Below are positions 33,126-45,688 of a stretch of 64,000 nucleotides of DNA, piece after piece (within the stretch, counting starts at the first letter, position 1; the number at the start of each line of letters is the position of its first letter). Both the position numbers and the translations under genes were made by a program. Below the pieces are notes generated by a model that saw nothing but the letters and a program-made list of their open reading frames with translations, was not told where the DNA came from and did no database searches. This stretch comes from Vicugna pacos (taxonomy: Eukaryota; Chordata; Mammalia; Artiodactyla; Camelidae): the NCBI RefSeq assembly GCF_048564905.1, contig NC_133012.1, positions 19,377,646-19,441,645 on the forward strand, given 5' to 3'.

Positions 33126-35109
33126 GGACCACTGGAGAGGGCTTCACCGTGCCCATCCCCGCCGGCACCCACCACTCTGACCACTCTCTGTTTCCCTCCG
33201 CTGAACGCTAGATGCTCGCCCCGTTCCACTGAGCCTCCTTGTAAGCATCACTTCAGGGCCTTCTGTGTTATCCCTCATCACCACTTCTGTTCTACCATGA
33301 TTAGGAAATGAAGAACCCAAATACTACAGAGGTATTAATATTAGATAGAAAGACAAATTCGTTTTCATTTTTCTTCGCATAATGCTTTTCCAAACTCCAG
33401 CCCAATCAACGCCATCCTGCTCTAGGGCAACACCACCAGAAAGTAGTAAATCCCCCCAAACACAGAGGCAAGCAAGGCAAACAAGAAGGAAACTGCTCCT
33501 GGCTTCTCTCTATTGGCGGGTGACACTGCAGCCTCTGACCCGAAGGTCCAAGGATCTTGTTCTGAAAATGGGTACAAATCATACTGAGATTTGGCTCCTC
33601 TTAATGAGCAAAAACTTCTCTGAAAAAGAGAAGACTATACCATTTAACCGTCCTGTCAAGTTCTACAACCCTGGCTAAATTCTGGAAATAAACGTCATTG
33701 AGGGCAGGAGGCAAGCACCTTCGTGAATTACTTCAAGCAACCTGCGGAAGCACGATGCCAGCCAGCACTCTCAAAGGCCTCATTGTGAGCGTTTGTGCTC
33801 GGAGGCTGCTAACTGCTGGCCTCCTTCCATCCTCCTCATGCAAACACAACACCATATTTGCCTCTCGGCTGTCACTATGTGTTAGGGGCCTATAAACAGA
33901 GAAGATTCTTTCTTAGCAACCACCGTGAGAAAGGAGAACCCTCCCCTCCCCTCCCCCTCAAAACAAGCCTGAAAGGAGGAAAGAAAGGAAAAGGAACCTT
34001 ACACAATCAGATGTGAAAGTCAAAATGACAATCCAATATGGAAAGTTTCAAAACTGTTGGCTGCCTTTGGCTTGGGGGCAAAAAAAAAAAGAAAAAACTC
34101 TCAAGAAGCTTTCAGAAGCCAGCTGCCAACAGATTAAAGGCGACTAGAAATGATCTCACCGCCATGTGTAGACGTCTGGTCACATGGATATCTGCAAGAT
34201 AACCAAGAATAATCCAGTTACGTTATTCGGCTGCATTTCCTTGGAGACTGCTTTGGGCTTCATCTTGCTATTTTTAGTCTTCTGTGTCAGACGCCATGGG
34301 AAGCCATCACCAAGGCAGTTCAAGAACTATATGTTTATCCAGAACAGGTAAAAGTTCTGGAAATCAAAATCACTGAAAAAGCAGCTGGAGGTCAAAACAT
34401 TCAAGGGATTCTGGAAAGGAGGAGCAGTGGGAAGACAGGGGTGGTTTTCTGTTGACAACAGCAGACCAGCCTGTCCTGATGCTACATTTCAGCCCTGATG
34501 GATGCTGTATTTTAGATAGAGGATTACAGAAAATTGTCCTATCTGTAAAGAAAGCAGAAACCTTGACCTTAAAAAAAAAAGAATACTGCAGAGGATCTGT
34601 GTGGCCATTGGAGCTTTCAGGAAGTTTAAAATGTTTCTGGAGTTAAATCAGTTCACTCTTGCCGGCCTGAGAACAGCCAGTTTGGAAAACAGGACTTGTA
34701 GGCATGGAAACAAGGCATCTTGGTAACAAAACTCATTACAGGGTTTCATGGAGAAAAACTGTGGAGAATCCTCAAGGGGGGGAAGGACAGATCTGGCACA
34801 ATTCTGCAAGGCCAGACAGTATGAAATTTACAATGAGGGTAACTAAAGTATGCTAAGCTCCAGTAATTGAGTGGAAAGAATTAAACTTTCGTGAGCCATG
34901 ACCCTTCAAGTGCTGCCTGCCTGCAAATATCAGGGTTGCTAATAATCAAAGCAATGAAAATAAAAGACACCCAGAAGAAAGTATTTTAAGCCTATATTCC
35001 CATTATGTCCTTGAAGACATAGGACAATTCAGAGACTATGCAGAACTGAACTCTCATGAATATTATTTCAAAACCAGAAAATGTGAAAATACTGTAAACA
35101 GGAAGCTTT

Positions 35110-35320
35110 TATATCGAGTGTCAACTTTCACGCTGTCTCATTTTGATCTTCACAGCAGCCCTTTGATAAGGATGTTATCTCTGCTGCATCACAGATGAGG
35201 AAACCAAGGCCCAGAGGAGCTGAGGTCGGTAAGCAGCTAAGCCTGGCTTCCGACCTCAAGCCAGGACTGCCTCTCCCCTTCCCCCGGCCTCCATCCTGCG
35301 GGTGCTGTGACTTAGGTAAG
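35110..35320 (+). repeat. MIR SINE
   Basis: TTTTGATCTTCACAGCAGCC, CACAGATGAGGAAACCAAGG and CCCAGAGGAGCTGAGGTCGG match the MIR sense strand. The overlapping open frames on both strands are repeat-derived. Confidence 0.8.
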
Positions 35321-36364
35321 GCTGCACTGACACATCTGGGTATAACCAGGGACTCCTGTGGTGCTGGTACTCCCCCACCAACAAATGCCATTGCAGGGGT
35401 CATGGTAAGTATTTTCACCATAAAAATGGGAAACTTTGCTGTATAGTGTGTTTGTATCTTTTAAAAGCTCTTTTTCTTGGTCACAAAGTTTTTCCTTCTG
35501 TTTTCTCTTCCTCTACCTCTTCCTCTTTTCCCCCTTCCTTCTCCACTTTTACACACTCACCTTACACTGGAGCCCACGCACTCTTCTACACTATTGCCCT
35601 GTGCGGGGGAGCTCGCAGGAACATAGTGAATACTTGCCAGTGTATTCACTATGGCCGGTGGCACCTCAGGGACCACCCCACCCACAACCTCTTACTCACC
35701 CAGGGCTTCCACCCTGTGCTCAACTCCGGCTGCTGCGTTTGCTGACACCTGATAGTAAGGGCAGTGGCAGGCAGCATCAAGGCCTACTGAGCAAACTGGA
35801 GAATCAGGCCACTGCCAACTTCTCATGACCTTTGGTATCCTAGGAGGCCCTGTTAACATGGCTAGAGTAACAGCGGAAAGTAGAAAACTGAGTGGAAAGC
35901 ATAAGAGGTCAGTAGATATGGTCCGGCTCAATTTGGCTGCCCAGCCTTTGAAATAAATCTACAGGTGGAGCTCTGGTCTAAGGACAGCAATATGACCATG
36001 TATGATTAGAACTATTGCGGAAATCACCACACTGCAACTCCCCTACATACAATTCTTCATCACTTTTTTTTCCTTCTCCATTCTTCCCCTGTTGTAATTT
36101 AGAGAATTAAGAAGTAGTCTTTTCCTGCCAGGAAACTAAACGTGTTCCTTTTGTTAAACCCAGCTACAGTGGGTTAAAGTGTCCCCTAGTGACCTGAAGA
36201 ATATGAGTTTTCTTTCCTAAGTATCCAATTTAATAGAACATAAGAGATGAAAAGGAAGAAGGAGATCTAAAAACTACTTTGGTCGCTAGAACACAAAAAT
36301 TCTTGAGGATTATTTGTAACATACATAATTTTTTATATTTGTAACCATTCATTTACATGAATTT

Positions 36365-36870
36365 ACATTTTAAGAAAAATGTGATATGACAATACCAAAT
36401 ATTGGGAAGGATGTGAAGTAACTGAAACTCTCATACGTTTCAGGTAGGAACACAAAATGGTACAACCACTTAGAAAAACCATTTGTCAGTCTCTTAAAAA
36501 GTTAAATATACCATCGTCCTTAGGAACCAGTCAGTCCACTCTTAGGTATTCACCCAAAAGAAATGAAAACATAAGTCCACACAGTTATTTATAAGTATTC
36601 ACAGCAGCATTATTCATAATAACCCCAAACTGGAAACAACCGAATTTTTCATCAACACCAATAGATACACAAACTATGGAATCCATCCAATAAAATACTA
36701 CTTAGGGTAAAAAAAGTCAGGGGATGAGGAGGGGTGAACAACTGATACAACAGGAGTGAATCTTAAAATCATTATGCTGAATGAAAGAAACCAGACACAA
36801 AAGAGTTCATACTGCGTGACATCATTGGCATAAAATTCTAGAAAATGTGAACTAAGTCCAGAGTGACAGA
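36365..36870 (+). repeat. LINE-1 fragment, ORF2 3' region
   Basis: AACACAAAATGGTACAACCA, CAGCAGCATTATTCATAATA and AATGAAAGAAACCAGACACA are in the standard L1 order, sense orientation. Confidence 0.85.
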
Positions 36871-36974
36871 AAAGAAGGTGAGTGGTTGCCCAAGGCCAGG
36901 GAGAAATGCTGCAGCACAGCCTACACTGAATGACATCCCCCAAAATAAAAAGCACCGGGCCCAAACCTCAACAG

Positions 36975-37880
36975 TGCTTAGCTTGAGAAACCTTAGTATG
37001 ACCAGCCAAAAAAGAGAAAAGATTCAAATCATGAAAATCAGGAATGGAAGAGGAGGAGACATCACTACAAGCCCTACAGAGAGTAAAAAGATTATAAGGG
37101 GCTGTGAATAAATTTATGCTAAAAATTAGGCAATTCAGATGAAATATGAAGATTTACAGAGAGGTACACATCAAGAAAACTGACTGAATGAAAAGGAAAA
37201 AACATGAATAGACCCATAACAAGTAAAGAATTTGAATCAATAATTGAAAATCTTCTTTCAAAGAAAAGACCAGGCCCAGATCTCTTCACAGGTTCATGCT
37301 ATAAAATAGTTAAAGGACGAACCACACCACTGCTTCCTGAACTCTTCCACAAAATATGAGAGAACGCTTCCCAACCAATCCCATGAGGCTAGCATTACTC
37401 TAATACTGAAACTAGACAAAGACATCACAAGAAAACTACAGACTAATATTCTTCATGAGTCTAGATGCAAAAATCCTCAACAAAATGTTAGCAAAATGAA
37501 CCCAACAACATATAAGAAGGATGATTCACCATGACCAAGTGGGACTTCCCCCCAGGAATACAAAGTTATCTTAATATCTAAAAGTCAATCAGTGTAAAAT
37601 CACTTTAATAGAATAATATGAATGAAGGACAAAAACCACATGTTCGTGTCAACATATGCAAAAAAAAATCATTTGACAATGCCTAACACCCACTCATGAT
37701 AAAAAATCTGAAAAACTAGAGATGGAAAACAATTTCCTCAACTTGACAAATAGATTCTACAAAAAATGCGTAGCTGGCATCATACTTATTGGTGAAAGAC
37801 TGAACGTTTTCCCTCTAAAAGTTGGTCAAACATACTGTACGACCACATTTATGTAAAAAGTCCAGAAAAAGGAAATCTAT
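36975..37880 (+). repeat. LINE-1 fragment, ORF2 reverse-transcriptase region
   Basis: AAAAGACCAGGCCCAGATCT, TAATATTCTTCATGAGTCTA, CATGACCAAGTGGGACTTCC and GCTGGCATCATACTTATTGG are decayed L1 RT-domain words in sense orientation. The block lies downstream of a more 3' L1 piece, so it is a second insertion or a rearranged copy. The tail at 37830-37880 resembles the L1 3' end. Confidence 0.8.
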
Positions 37881-40477
37881 AGAGACAAAAAAAAAGGTAC
37901 TGACAAGTACTATTTTATCCTAGATAAATGTAGTTTTCCTTTTTCAAGCTGTTTGTCGACTTCTGACTAAGCGCCTCTCTGGCCCCAGGATGGTTCTATT
38001 TTTCCAGCAGCTCATCTCTGGTGCCAAGGAGCAGGCACTGGGGAACACTCCCTCTGTGTGCAGAGGGATGTGTGGTTCCCTCAGAACCAGAAGGGGCTCA
38101 GCTGCAGGAACACAAGCAAGAAACACTGAAGAAAATGCTTTGAAGGCCCAAAACCTGAATTTTATCACTCAGAGGAAGAGGCCAGGCCTAAGGAAGCAAT
38201 GTCACTTCAACAGGAAGGTATTGCTCTGGAATCAGGAGTGATAGAACCCTGCCTGTAATGGCAGTGCCTTGCAGGAAAGTCCCTCTGTCATCACACCACT
38301 TGATAAACAAGCCACACAAAGCCTCTTGGCAACTGCAGGCATTTTCAACACATAAAGAGGAAAAAAATGGCATCTAGTCAGACGGGACTATTGAGAGCAG
38401 AAACACTGTTACCTGCGAGCACGTGGCCCTCTACTCGGGATGTCATGAGCGCTCGGTCGTCACCATGTGGACCCACCGCAAGTCCGTTCGGCATCCTCAC
38501 GTCACGTAGGGCACGGCAAGCTCTGGAGGCCTGGACGCCCCGGCGGACAGAGATGTTATCTTCCATCAGCACATCTTTCTGCATTTCAGCTGCTGCAGTT
38601 ACTGCCTGCTGTCCTTCCGGGGGATCACTTTGCAGCCATGAACTTACTAAGGGGCAGAGGACCTAGAAAAAAAGGATTCGAAGCCTGATCCGTTCTGTTT
38701 AAAAGGCAAAGATTTCAAAATATGCCTAATCACTAGCATAATCTACGTGAGTTCCCAGGACTGAAAAGGATGACAGAGACATTTATCACAAGGAGGGGAG
38801 AAGGGTGTCTGGAGGATGGATCCAGACACAACAGCAGGGCCTGTGTAGAAAAGTTGCTGATCCTGAGCCACGTGTGCAGCTGATGCTCCAGCCACTCTGT
38901 CGTGTGTATGTGCTAAAAGGCAAATGGCTACACATGGTCAGGAAGAGATGTTTCACCAAGATCCGTAAGGCTTAGGACCCAAGGAGTTTTGTTGCAGGAT
39001 GTTCTTGGCTGAACATGAGCTTGAGGGACCACCGGGAGTAAAAAGTCTATTCCGCCCCCTTGGCCACCCAAAGAGAGGCAGAGATGCTCGTGACCAGGAA
39101 GACCTGAGTGTGCAGGGGCCGGCCTTACAGGGCCTGAAGTGCTAGCCTCGGCTCAGAGTCTCCATCTTCCAGGAACCTGTGGGTCTACCTGTCATGCAGA
39201 CGCCATCACCTAAATACTGGTACCACTTGGAGCAAAACACAAGCAGGTGTTTTCTCATCACTGGTATCTGGGCTACCTTCAGGTTGAAAGGAAGAGACCA
39301 AGAAAGAGGATACTGGGCAGATTGACCCTATTGTGTTGGGAATTGGCGTCTGAGGAAAGAGACCCAGACCCATCGCAAAAACGGGAACATTAGAAAACTG
39401 GGAGCATGTCCTGCCCCACGCTCTCCGAGTGGCATGGGCCGTGTGGCGTCACTGTCCACGTGCTCCTGCAGCACGTCACTGCCGGCAGGAAAGGAGGGGT
39501 CAGGAGGACGCGCAAACGGGGGGAGAAGGGCACGGTCATCTCTGTGCTGGGCGTCAGTACTGACTTCCCGTGGAACCTCATCTACATGGAAACTCTCATT
39601 ATACCAATTAACTTTCAACACTGCATACCTGAAGTTTAGGACTTTAATTCTTGACTCATTCACAAGTACAGTCTGTGCTTAGCTGGTCAAATAGCACCCC
39701 CCCCCAAAAAAAGGAACGTATTTGCTTTCCAGTTTGGAAAGGAATGTGTACTTCATCCACAGTGGTCTTATTGTCTTATATATCATGTTTGCTCAGTTTT
39801 AAGCTTTTTGCTCAGGGACTATAAGATGGGTTTAAATAAAGAGGAAATTGGATTCCATCAATCAATACACTAAAACACAACCAAGATTAGATGACATAAG
39901 GTTACACCATTTCATCACTTGTAACTAATATTGTCTGTGCAGGCCCCTTCTGAGAAAATATTTATGTTATGTTTCATTTCCTACAAAGAAATTCATCTCT
40001 GGCTTCCCCACAAATTGAAAAACTACATAGTGAGTTAGGGAAAAAGAGAAAACTATTGTAGTCCCATTGACTCATTTTAAAGTGAACTTTACCATAGAAA
40101 AATATACTTCCATCTAAATAGTCAGAAAAAAAATTGATTTTGAAGCTTTCTATTTTTTTCTTTAGAGAACTACAGTTTTAGGCCATGTACTCACTCTTTT
40201 GCTAAAATCAAAGTTCAGTACTAATATTTAAATCAGGAATAATTAAAATGTCTGACGCATACTTTTTCTTTTTCACTAGAAATGCTCATTTTTCAGATCA
40301 GAAGAGATAATGTTTTTCTTATGCTTCCTTCTTATATGTATTAAATAGGGTCTTTTGATTCACTCAAGGAATTATAATATTTAGCAATGAGAGAGACAGG
40401 AATTGTGTGGGAACCCAGGAAGCAGGACTATAGCTCAAGAACTAGAAAATTCTAGGGGCACCCTAGGACTGGACTGG

Positions 40478-40950
40478 GTGTGGAAGGCAGAATTCTAAGA
40501 TGACTCCAAAGATTCCCACTCCTGTACATACCCTGTGTAACCCCCTCCTCTTGAATGTGGAGAGAACAGTGGGCATGATGTGACAGTCGCTCCTGGATTA
40601 TGTTGTTACATGAGACACCAAAGTAGGAGACGGGAGTGAGATCCCCCTGTCGGCCTTGAAAAAGCAAACTGCCATGTGTGGAGAGGGCCTGCAGCAGGGA
40701 ATGATGGGCAGCCCCTAGCAGCCGAGAGCCTCAGTCCTACAACCACATGAACTGATTTCTGCCAACAACCAATGAGCTTGCAGGAAGACCCCGAGCCTTG
40801 TCTGACTGCAGCCCCAGCCAACCCCTTGATTGCAGCCTGTGAAAGCCTGAGCTGAGGACCCACAGAAATTGTGAGACAATCAATTTATTTGTCTTAAGCT
40901 GCTGAGTTTGTAGTCATCTGTTACTCAGCAATAGAAAACTAGTGCACTGG
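40478..40950 (+). mobile_element. MaLR/MLT1-like solo LTR, fossil
   Basis: It starts TGTGGAAGGCAGAATTCTAA and ends CAATAGAAAACTAGTGCA, with TTGTCTTAAGCTGCTGAGTT before the end, a layout of old LTRs of the MaLR type with TG...CA ends. No internal retroviral region adjoins it, so it looks like a solo LTR, ancient and diverged. The subfamily is uncertain. Confidence 0.5.
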
Positions 40951-41194
40951 GTTACCTTCTTGCCCCTCAGGGATAGAAATGTGACAATTCCTCTCATCTG
41001 TGTGTGAAAAACAGCCCACATCCTTGCTTCTCTGCCTTTTGGCTCCTTGTACTCATGGTTTGTTCAGGACTCTCCTGCTTCATGTCTGTATGTCTCTTCT
41101 ATTTATGCTCCTGTTCGCAATACAAATGCTTCTCTCTGTCTCATAGAAACTGGGCAGACAAAATACTAGACATCCTTCAGCCTTACCTTACTGG

Positions 41195-41330
41195 AACACC
41201 TTCATAATGTCAACTAATCCCATCAATAACCCTCTGAGGTGAGTACTATTATTATTCTCATTTTTTAATAAATTGAGGAGTTAGATGACTTGAGTGGAGA
41301 GGCCAGCCTCCAATCCAAGACATCCTGCAT
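41195..41330 (+). repeat. MIR SINE fragment
   Basis: AACCCTCTGAGGTGAGTACT then ATTATTATTCTCATTTTTTA, the MIR core in sense orientation with a degraded tail. A weak antisense MIR piece may lie near 41600-41680. Confidence 0.6.
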
Positions 41331-42084
41331 TATGTCTTTTGCTCTTTTCTCCTCTTCTGCACCGCTGCTAACTTGAAATAGCAGAAGAGTCTCATGAATG
41401 CCACACAGATAGTGAAAACTGTAGCCAGGAGAGCACTAGTAACATGTATGGCATTCTTTCCTCTGGAGACAAGTCAAGGACAAGCCACTGCGGAGCCATC
41501 ATTCAGCTTCTCTGAATGTGTTGCTCTTGCTTCCCCAGGAGAACCCGAGTCAGGGAGACTCAGGCATAAACATTTGCTGGCTGTTCCACCATGAGCAGAC
41601 GAGTCAGCTGCCTCCACGAGCTTCAGTTTTCTCAGCTACAGAATGAAGCCACAGCAGCAGTTGCTCCATAGCGTTTCCACAGAGAAGCTCAGGCAATGGC
41701 AGTTGGCAGTGGGGGTGGCAGTGGTGGTTATTCAACAAGGGCAACTACCGTGTCTTACACCTCCATAGCCTAACAGCAATTAAGCAACTTCTAAGTCGGA
41801 CTCAGATGAATAAGTTACTTAGTTAATTCATATTCTAATTTGAACGGGTTTCCATACCAGATGAATGAGTTCCCATGAAAGAAAGAATTGGCTTTTTTCT
41901 TTGAGAAATAATTTCTCAAGAATTTAAGAGCAGTCAGAAGTCCTTGTAGGAGTTTACTAGGCATGGATTTGTTCAAGGCATAGGGCAATCCTACTTTTGG
42001 AATTCTGTGAATGGGCCGATCATCATCATCAGAAAATTTCCAGAAGGTTCAACATCATATGTAAACTATGTACAATCAACCTGT

Positions 42085-42325
42085 AGAATTAAGGTGAAGA
42101 TAACAGCATGGACTTCAGAGTTGCATCTACCTGGATTCAAATCTTGCCTCTGTCATTTTTGTCTCTGGGCTTGCCCTCACTTCTTTGTGTCTTGGATTCC
42201 TCATAAACAAAAGGAGGCTATTAATGGTGTTTTCTTCACAGTGTTATGGAGAGTACGAAATAAATTCATAGCATTTAGAACAGCGCCCAGACATGGTAAA
42301 CACTCAGTAAACTTTAAATTTTGTA
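42085..42325 (-). repeat. MIR SINE
   Basis: ACAGCATGGACTTCAGAGTT, GATTCAAATCTTGCCTCTGT and CATTTAGAACAGCGCCCAGA match reversed MIR. Confidence 0.8.
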
Positions 42326-42329
42326 AAGT

Positions 42330-42630
42330 CAGCCAAAGTTTATTGAGTTTCTACTATATACCAGGCACTGTGCTGAGAACTGTGAATACAAATAACGAGA
42401 AAGGAAAAAGGAAAAAAAAATAATGTTTATTCTGTTTTTATGAATAAATCACTCTGATAGGTGTTTCACATATATTACCTTAATTAGTTTTTAATTAGTA
42501 ACCTTATTAGGTAGATATTATTTGCCCTGTTTTATCAATGGGGAACATAGGTAAAGAGAGATTAACCATGTTTCTTAAGGTCTCAGAACGAGTACGTGGT
42601 AAAGCAGCAATTCAAAGCCAAGACTAGGCT
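42330..42630 (+). repeat. MIR SINE(s), opposite orientation to the previous copy
   Basis: TTTATTGAGTTTCTACTATA then TACCAGGCACTGTGCTGAGA, and further on ACCTTATTAGGTAGATATTA and CAATGGGGAACATAGGTAAA. It may be two MIR pieces separated by the A-rich run at 42405-42420. Together with 42085-42325 it forms an inverted MIR pair. Confidence 0.7.
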
Positions 42631-43159
42631 CAATCCTGCTTTTGCTATAAATAAGACACAAGCCCTGTCCTGGAGGAATAAACAATCCACAGTGAAGATT
42701 CGCATGTAAGTGACTAAATATAATAAGATGTAAGAGCCAAAGGTGAGCAACATACAAAGTAGAGACATTTACCTACAGGAGGGAGGAATTCCTTGGAGTC
42801 AGAAAATAGACATTTGAAAGATGAATAAGATTTCTCCAGAAGAACAAGGGCACTCAAGGGGTGGAAGGGCAAGGGAGTAAAACAGTCACAGATTCAGGGA
42901 AACACACAAAAAATGCCTGGGGTATTGGAGGACCAGCAGAGAAAATAACCAAGAATGCTGTCTCCATGAACGGCAACTCGGGTGACAGTCCAGCAGTCAT
43001 CCCACACGGCGTGTTCCTACTTGCAGGGACGCCAGGAATTCACTTCTCCTTACAACGTCAGCAGTTTCTAACTGCAAGCTCCAAAGTGCTTCCAGCAGCC
43101 AAAACAAACCTAGGTCTATAGCACACCTAAGTTCCGTGCACCTTTAAGGTCTTTCTGCT

Positions 43160-43560
43160 GTCCCCCTTGGTTGCTGACAGTCACTGCCATCTATGGTACA
43201 GCATTTACTCCACCCTCATTGTGTCTCGAGTGTTCTGCAACAGCTTCTACTGCCTGCTTCATCAGTTTCATCTGCTTAAGATTTTTTTCCATCAGTTCCA
43301 TCTGCTTAAGAACATATATTTTCCCAAGATTTTTCAGTCCTGCCTCCACTCCAGGCAAAAATGGATCCTTCTGCGTCATTACTAGGCAATTTCCTACAGG
43401 CCTCTTTAGAACCATGATTAATTATGTTGTGATGACTGCTTATGTGGCTCTTTTCCCTGATGCGAATCCCTTAGAGGAAGCAACGGGTCTGTTATCTCCG
43501 AAGTCTAGTCCAGTGCCTACACATGAACATTTGATCAATAAACAAACAAATGCATAAAGG
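43160..43560 (+). repeat. L2/L3-like LINE 3' end
   Basis: The tail CTAGTCCAGTGCCTACACAT then GATCAATAAACAAACAAATG has the form of an L2-type LINE end. The body has a local tandem of CATCAGTTTCATCTGCTTAAGA-like units (about 43259-43311). Confidence 0.4.
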
Positions 43561-43569
43561 AATGATACC

Positions 43570-44085
43570 CCAAAGGCTCTTGCCGGACATTTAAGAACCT
43601 CCACCAGATGGATCCACCCATCCTATCCAATGTTTCCTTCCAAGAACCTTAACAAGAATGATTTTAAACTGGTCTCTTCATGCTCAGTCTCTCTCCTGTT
43701 ACTCCAACCATCATCCAAGCTCCCACTGCCTCTTCTTTTACCTTCCGTCATACAAGATGTTTTTTCTACAAACGTTAGCAGTTTTGCTATTAGCCTGCGA
43801 AGCCAAATTCTCTCTTCTCTGCCAAAATCAAATATTTTCCTCACGATGTGCAAAACATTCAGGTATTCTATCCTGACTATTTCCCATTCCTGTGATTTTT
43901 CTCTTTTCAGAATTGCCTTTAACTTTTGAAACCTCTTAACACTGATTCGACCCGTGTATTACCCGTAAGTGATTTTACATAAGCACATCTTGTCTTCTCA
44001 AGTCAGGGAATGTCATTTCTTGTTCCATTTTTATCTGTCATTACCCAATGCTAGACACATGGAAGTTTATTAAATAAATGAATAA
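43570..44085 (+). repeat. L2-like LINE 3' region
   Basis: Pyrimidine-rich CTCCAACCATCATCCAAGCT, GCCTTTAACTTTTGAAACCT and the tail CCAATGCTAGACACATGGAA then TTAAATAAATGAATAAGTGA follow the L2 3' layout. Open frames of about 75-100 aa here are repeat-derived. Confidence 0.55.
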
Positions 44086-45633
44086 GTGAGAAGCTGGTAG
44101 AATCAGAATGGCTACTTAGTGGTGAAACTAACACAATATTATCCAAAATATTTCTAGTAGGAATAATAAATCAGTATCTCCATTATCATTAAGTATGATA
44201 TATGGACAGGGAATTTTGAAGGAACTAGGCAAATTCTCCTCTGCTAAGACAACTGATATATAACTGACCTTTGCCATGTGTAAGTATTTTCAGGGGATAT
44301 GATGCAACATACCTAGATTCAAGACTATGTGATTGTTCCATGATTGGATTTTGCTGGCTTGAGAGCTCCACATTTGCTCCTTTAGCACACAGGCTTCCAA
44401 GTGTGCAGATTTCATCTGCACTCCTGGGTCCAGCTCGCAGCGTACGTGTACTGCCGCCTTCACTCAGATCTCTGGCAGACAGCCACACCGTTTCCATCCA
44501 AACCTTCTCATCTGGAATGAGCAGATCCATCTTCTTTGCCAGAATAGGCTTTAGCCCTAAACCAGGCTAGGGCAGCTGTTTGCCAAACTCGGAGATGACG
44601 CTTGATTCTAACGATCAATATGGAGCAGAGCCACTGAGGAGAAAATGACAGAATGGAAAACAATGATGCTCACTTTCCAGAGAAACTGCCATGATGTATT
44701 GTTAAAGCATCTATCTAGTTGGTTCTGGCCTGTGGGGCTTCAGTAAAACTCATTCTCCTTTCCATCCTTTTTACGTTTGTAGAAAGAATGCAAACAGAAC
44801 ATTTACTCTGACAAAAGCTTCTTTTAGTGCAAAGTTAAGTTAGAAACCTTGAAATTAAGGAAATTTTAAACCTTTTTTAATGCGAATAGAAAGAAGAATG
44901 GAAAGAAAATGGAAAAGAACGCTTTACAATTCTCATTTCTTAATTATTCACTGGTTCCCTCTACATGATAAGCTTTCAAAATCTCAAAATTTAAACTGAT
45001 TATCTGGCCCAAATTGGTCAAATCTCATTCTCAGGTTGCTTTAACCTGGGATAAAAAGAAGGTCACAGTTACAGGCAGAGGACAACACTGTTTCTGTCAC
45101 CACAGTTCTGTAGCAACTCCATCCCTGTCCTCCCCAGGAGTATTTCACATGGACTCCACTGTGCCGTCTTTCGTGGTCCAGTTCCTAGAATTGTTTACAC
45201 CAAAAATGGCAGCCTATGCCAGTGTAACGTGATGAAGTCAAAATCGCCGATGCCCAGAGAAGCTGCCATCGCTCCTGTCTATGCCCACTGGAGTCACTGA
45301 TCCTGGTAACAGGCCCTAGGAGAGTGGGCAATAAAGCTACACCAAGTCTGCCATTTGCTCCCTCCCAGAAGCAATGATATTGCTGCTAATGTCTACTAAT
45401 GTTCCTGGGCCACCAAGTCCCAGTAGCTAACCATGCCCAGTGTTGAGGGTGCTGTTGGCTAAGGAAGTTGCCCTCTGAAGCTACTAGTTTGCCGGCACTA
45501 GTGTAGCTGGCAGTATGTGTGCTTAAATCACATCGATACTTTCATGAGACCACTCTCACTCATTCTTATAACTTCTTGCCTTAGGGCTTTGGAACACTTT
45601 GATATGGCTGACATAGAACGATAACTACTGGGT

Positions 45634-45688
45634 ATCTCTCTCTCTCTCTCCCTCTCTCACACACTCACACACACACACACACACACAC
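45634..45688 (+). repeat. Compound microsatellite (TC)n(CA)n
   Basis: TCTCTC runs, with a CCTCTCTC interruption, pass into ACACAC runs ending CACCCC. Likely length-polymorphic. Confidence 0.9.
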
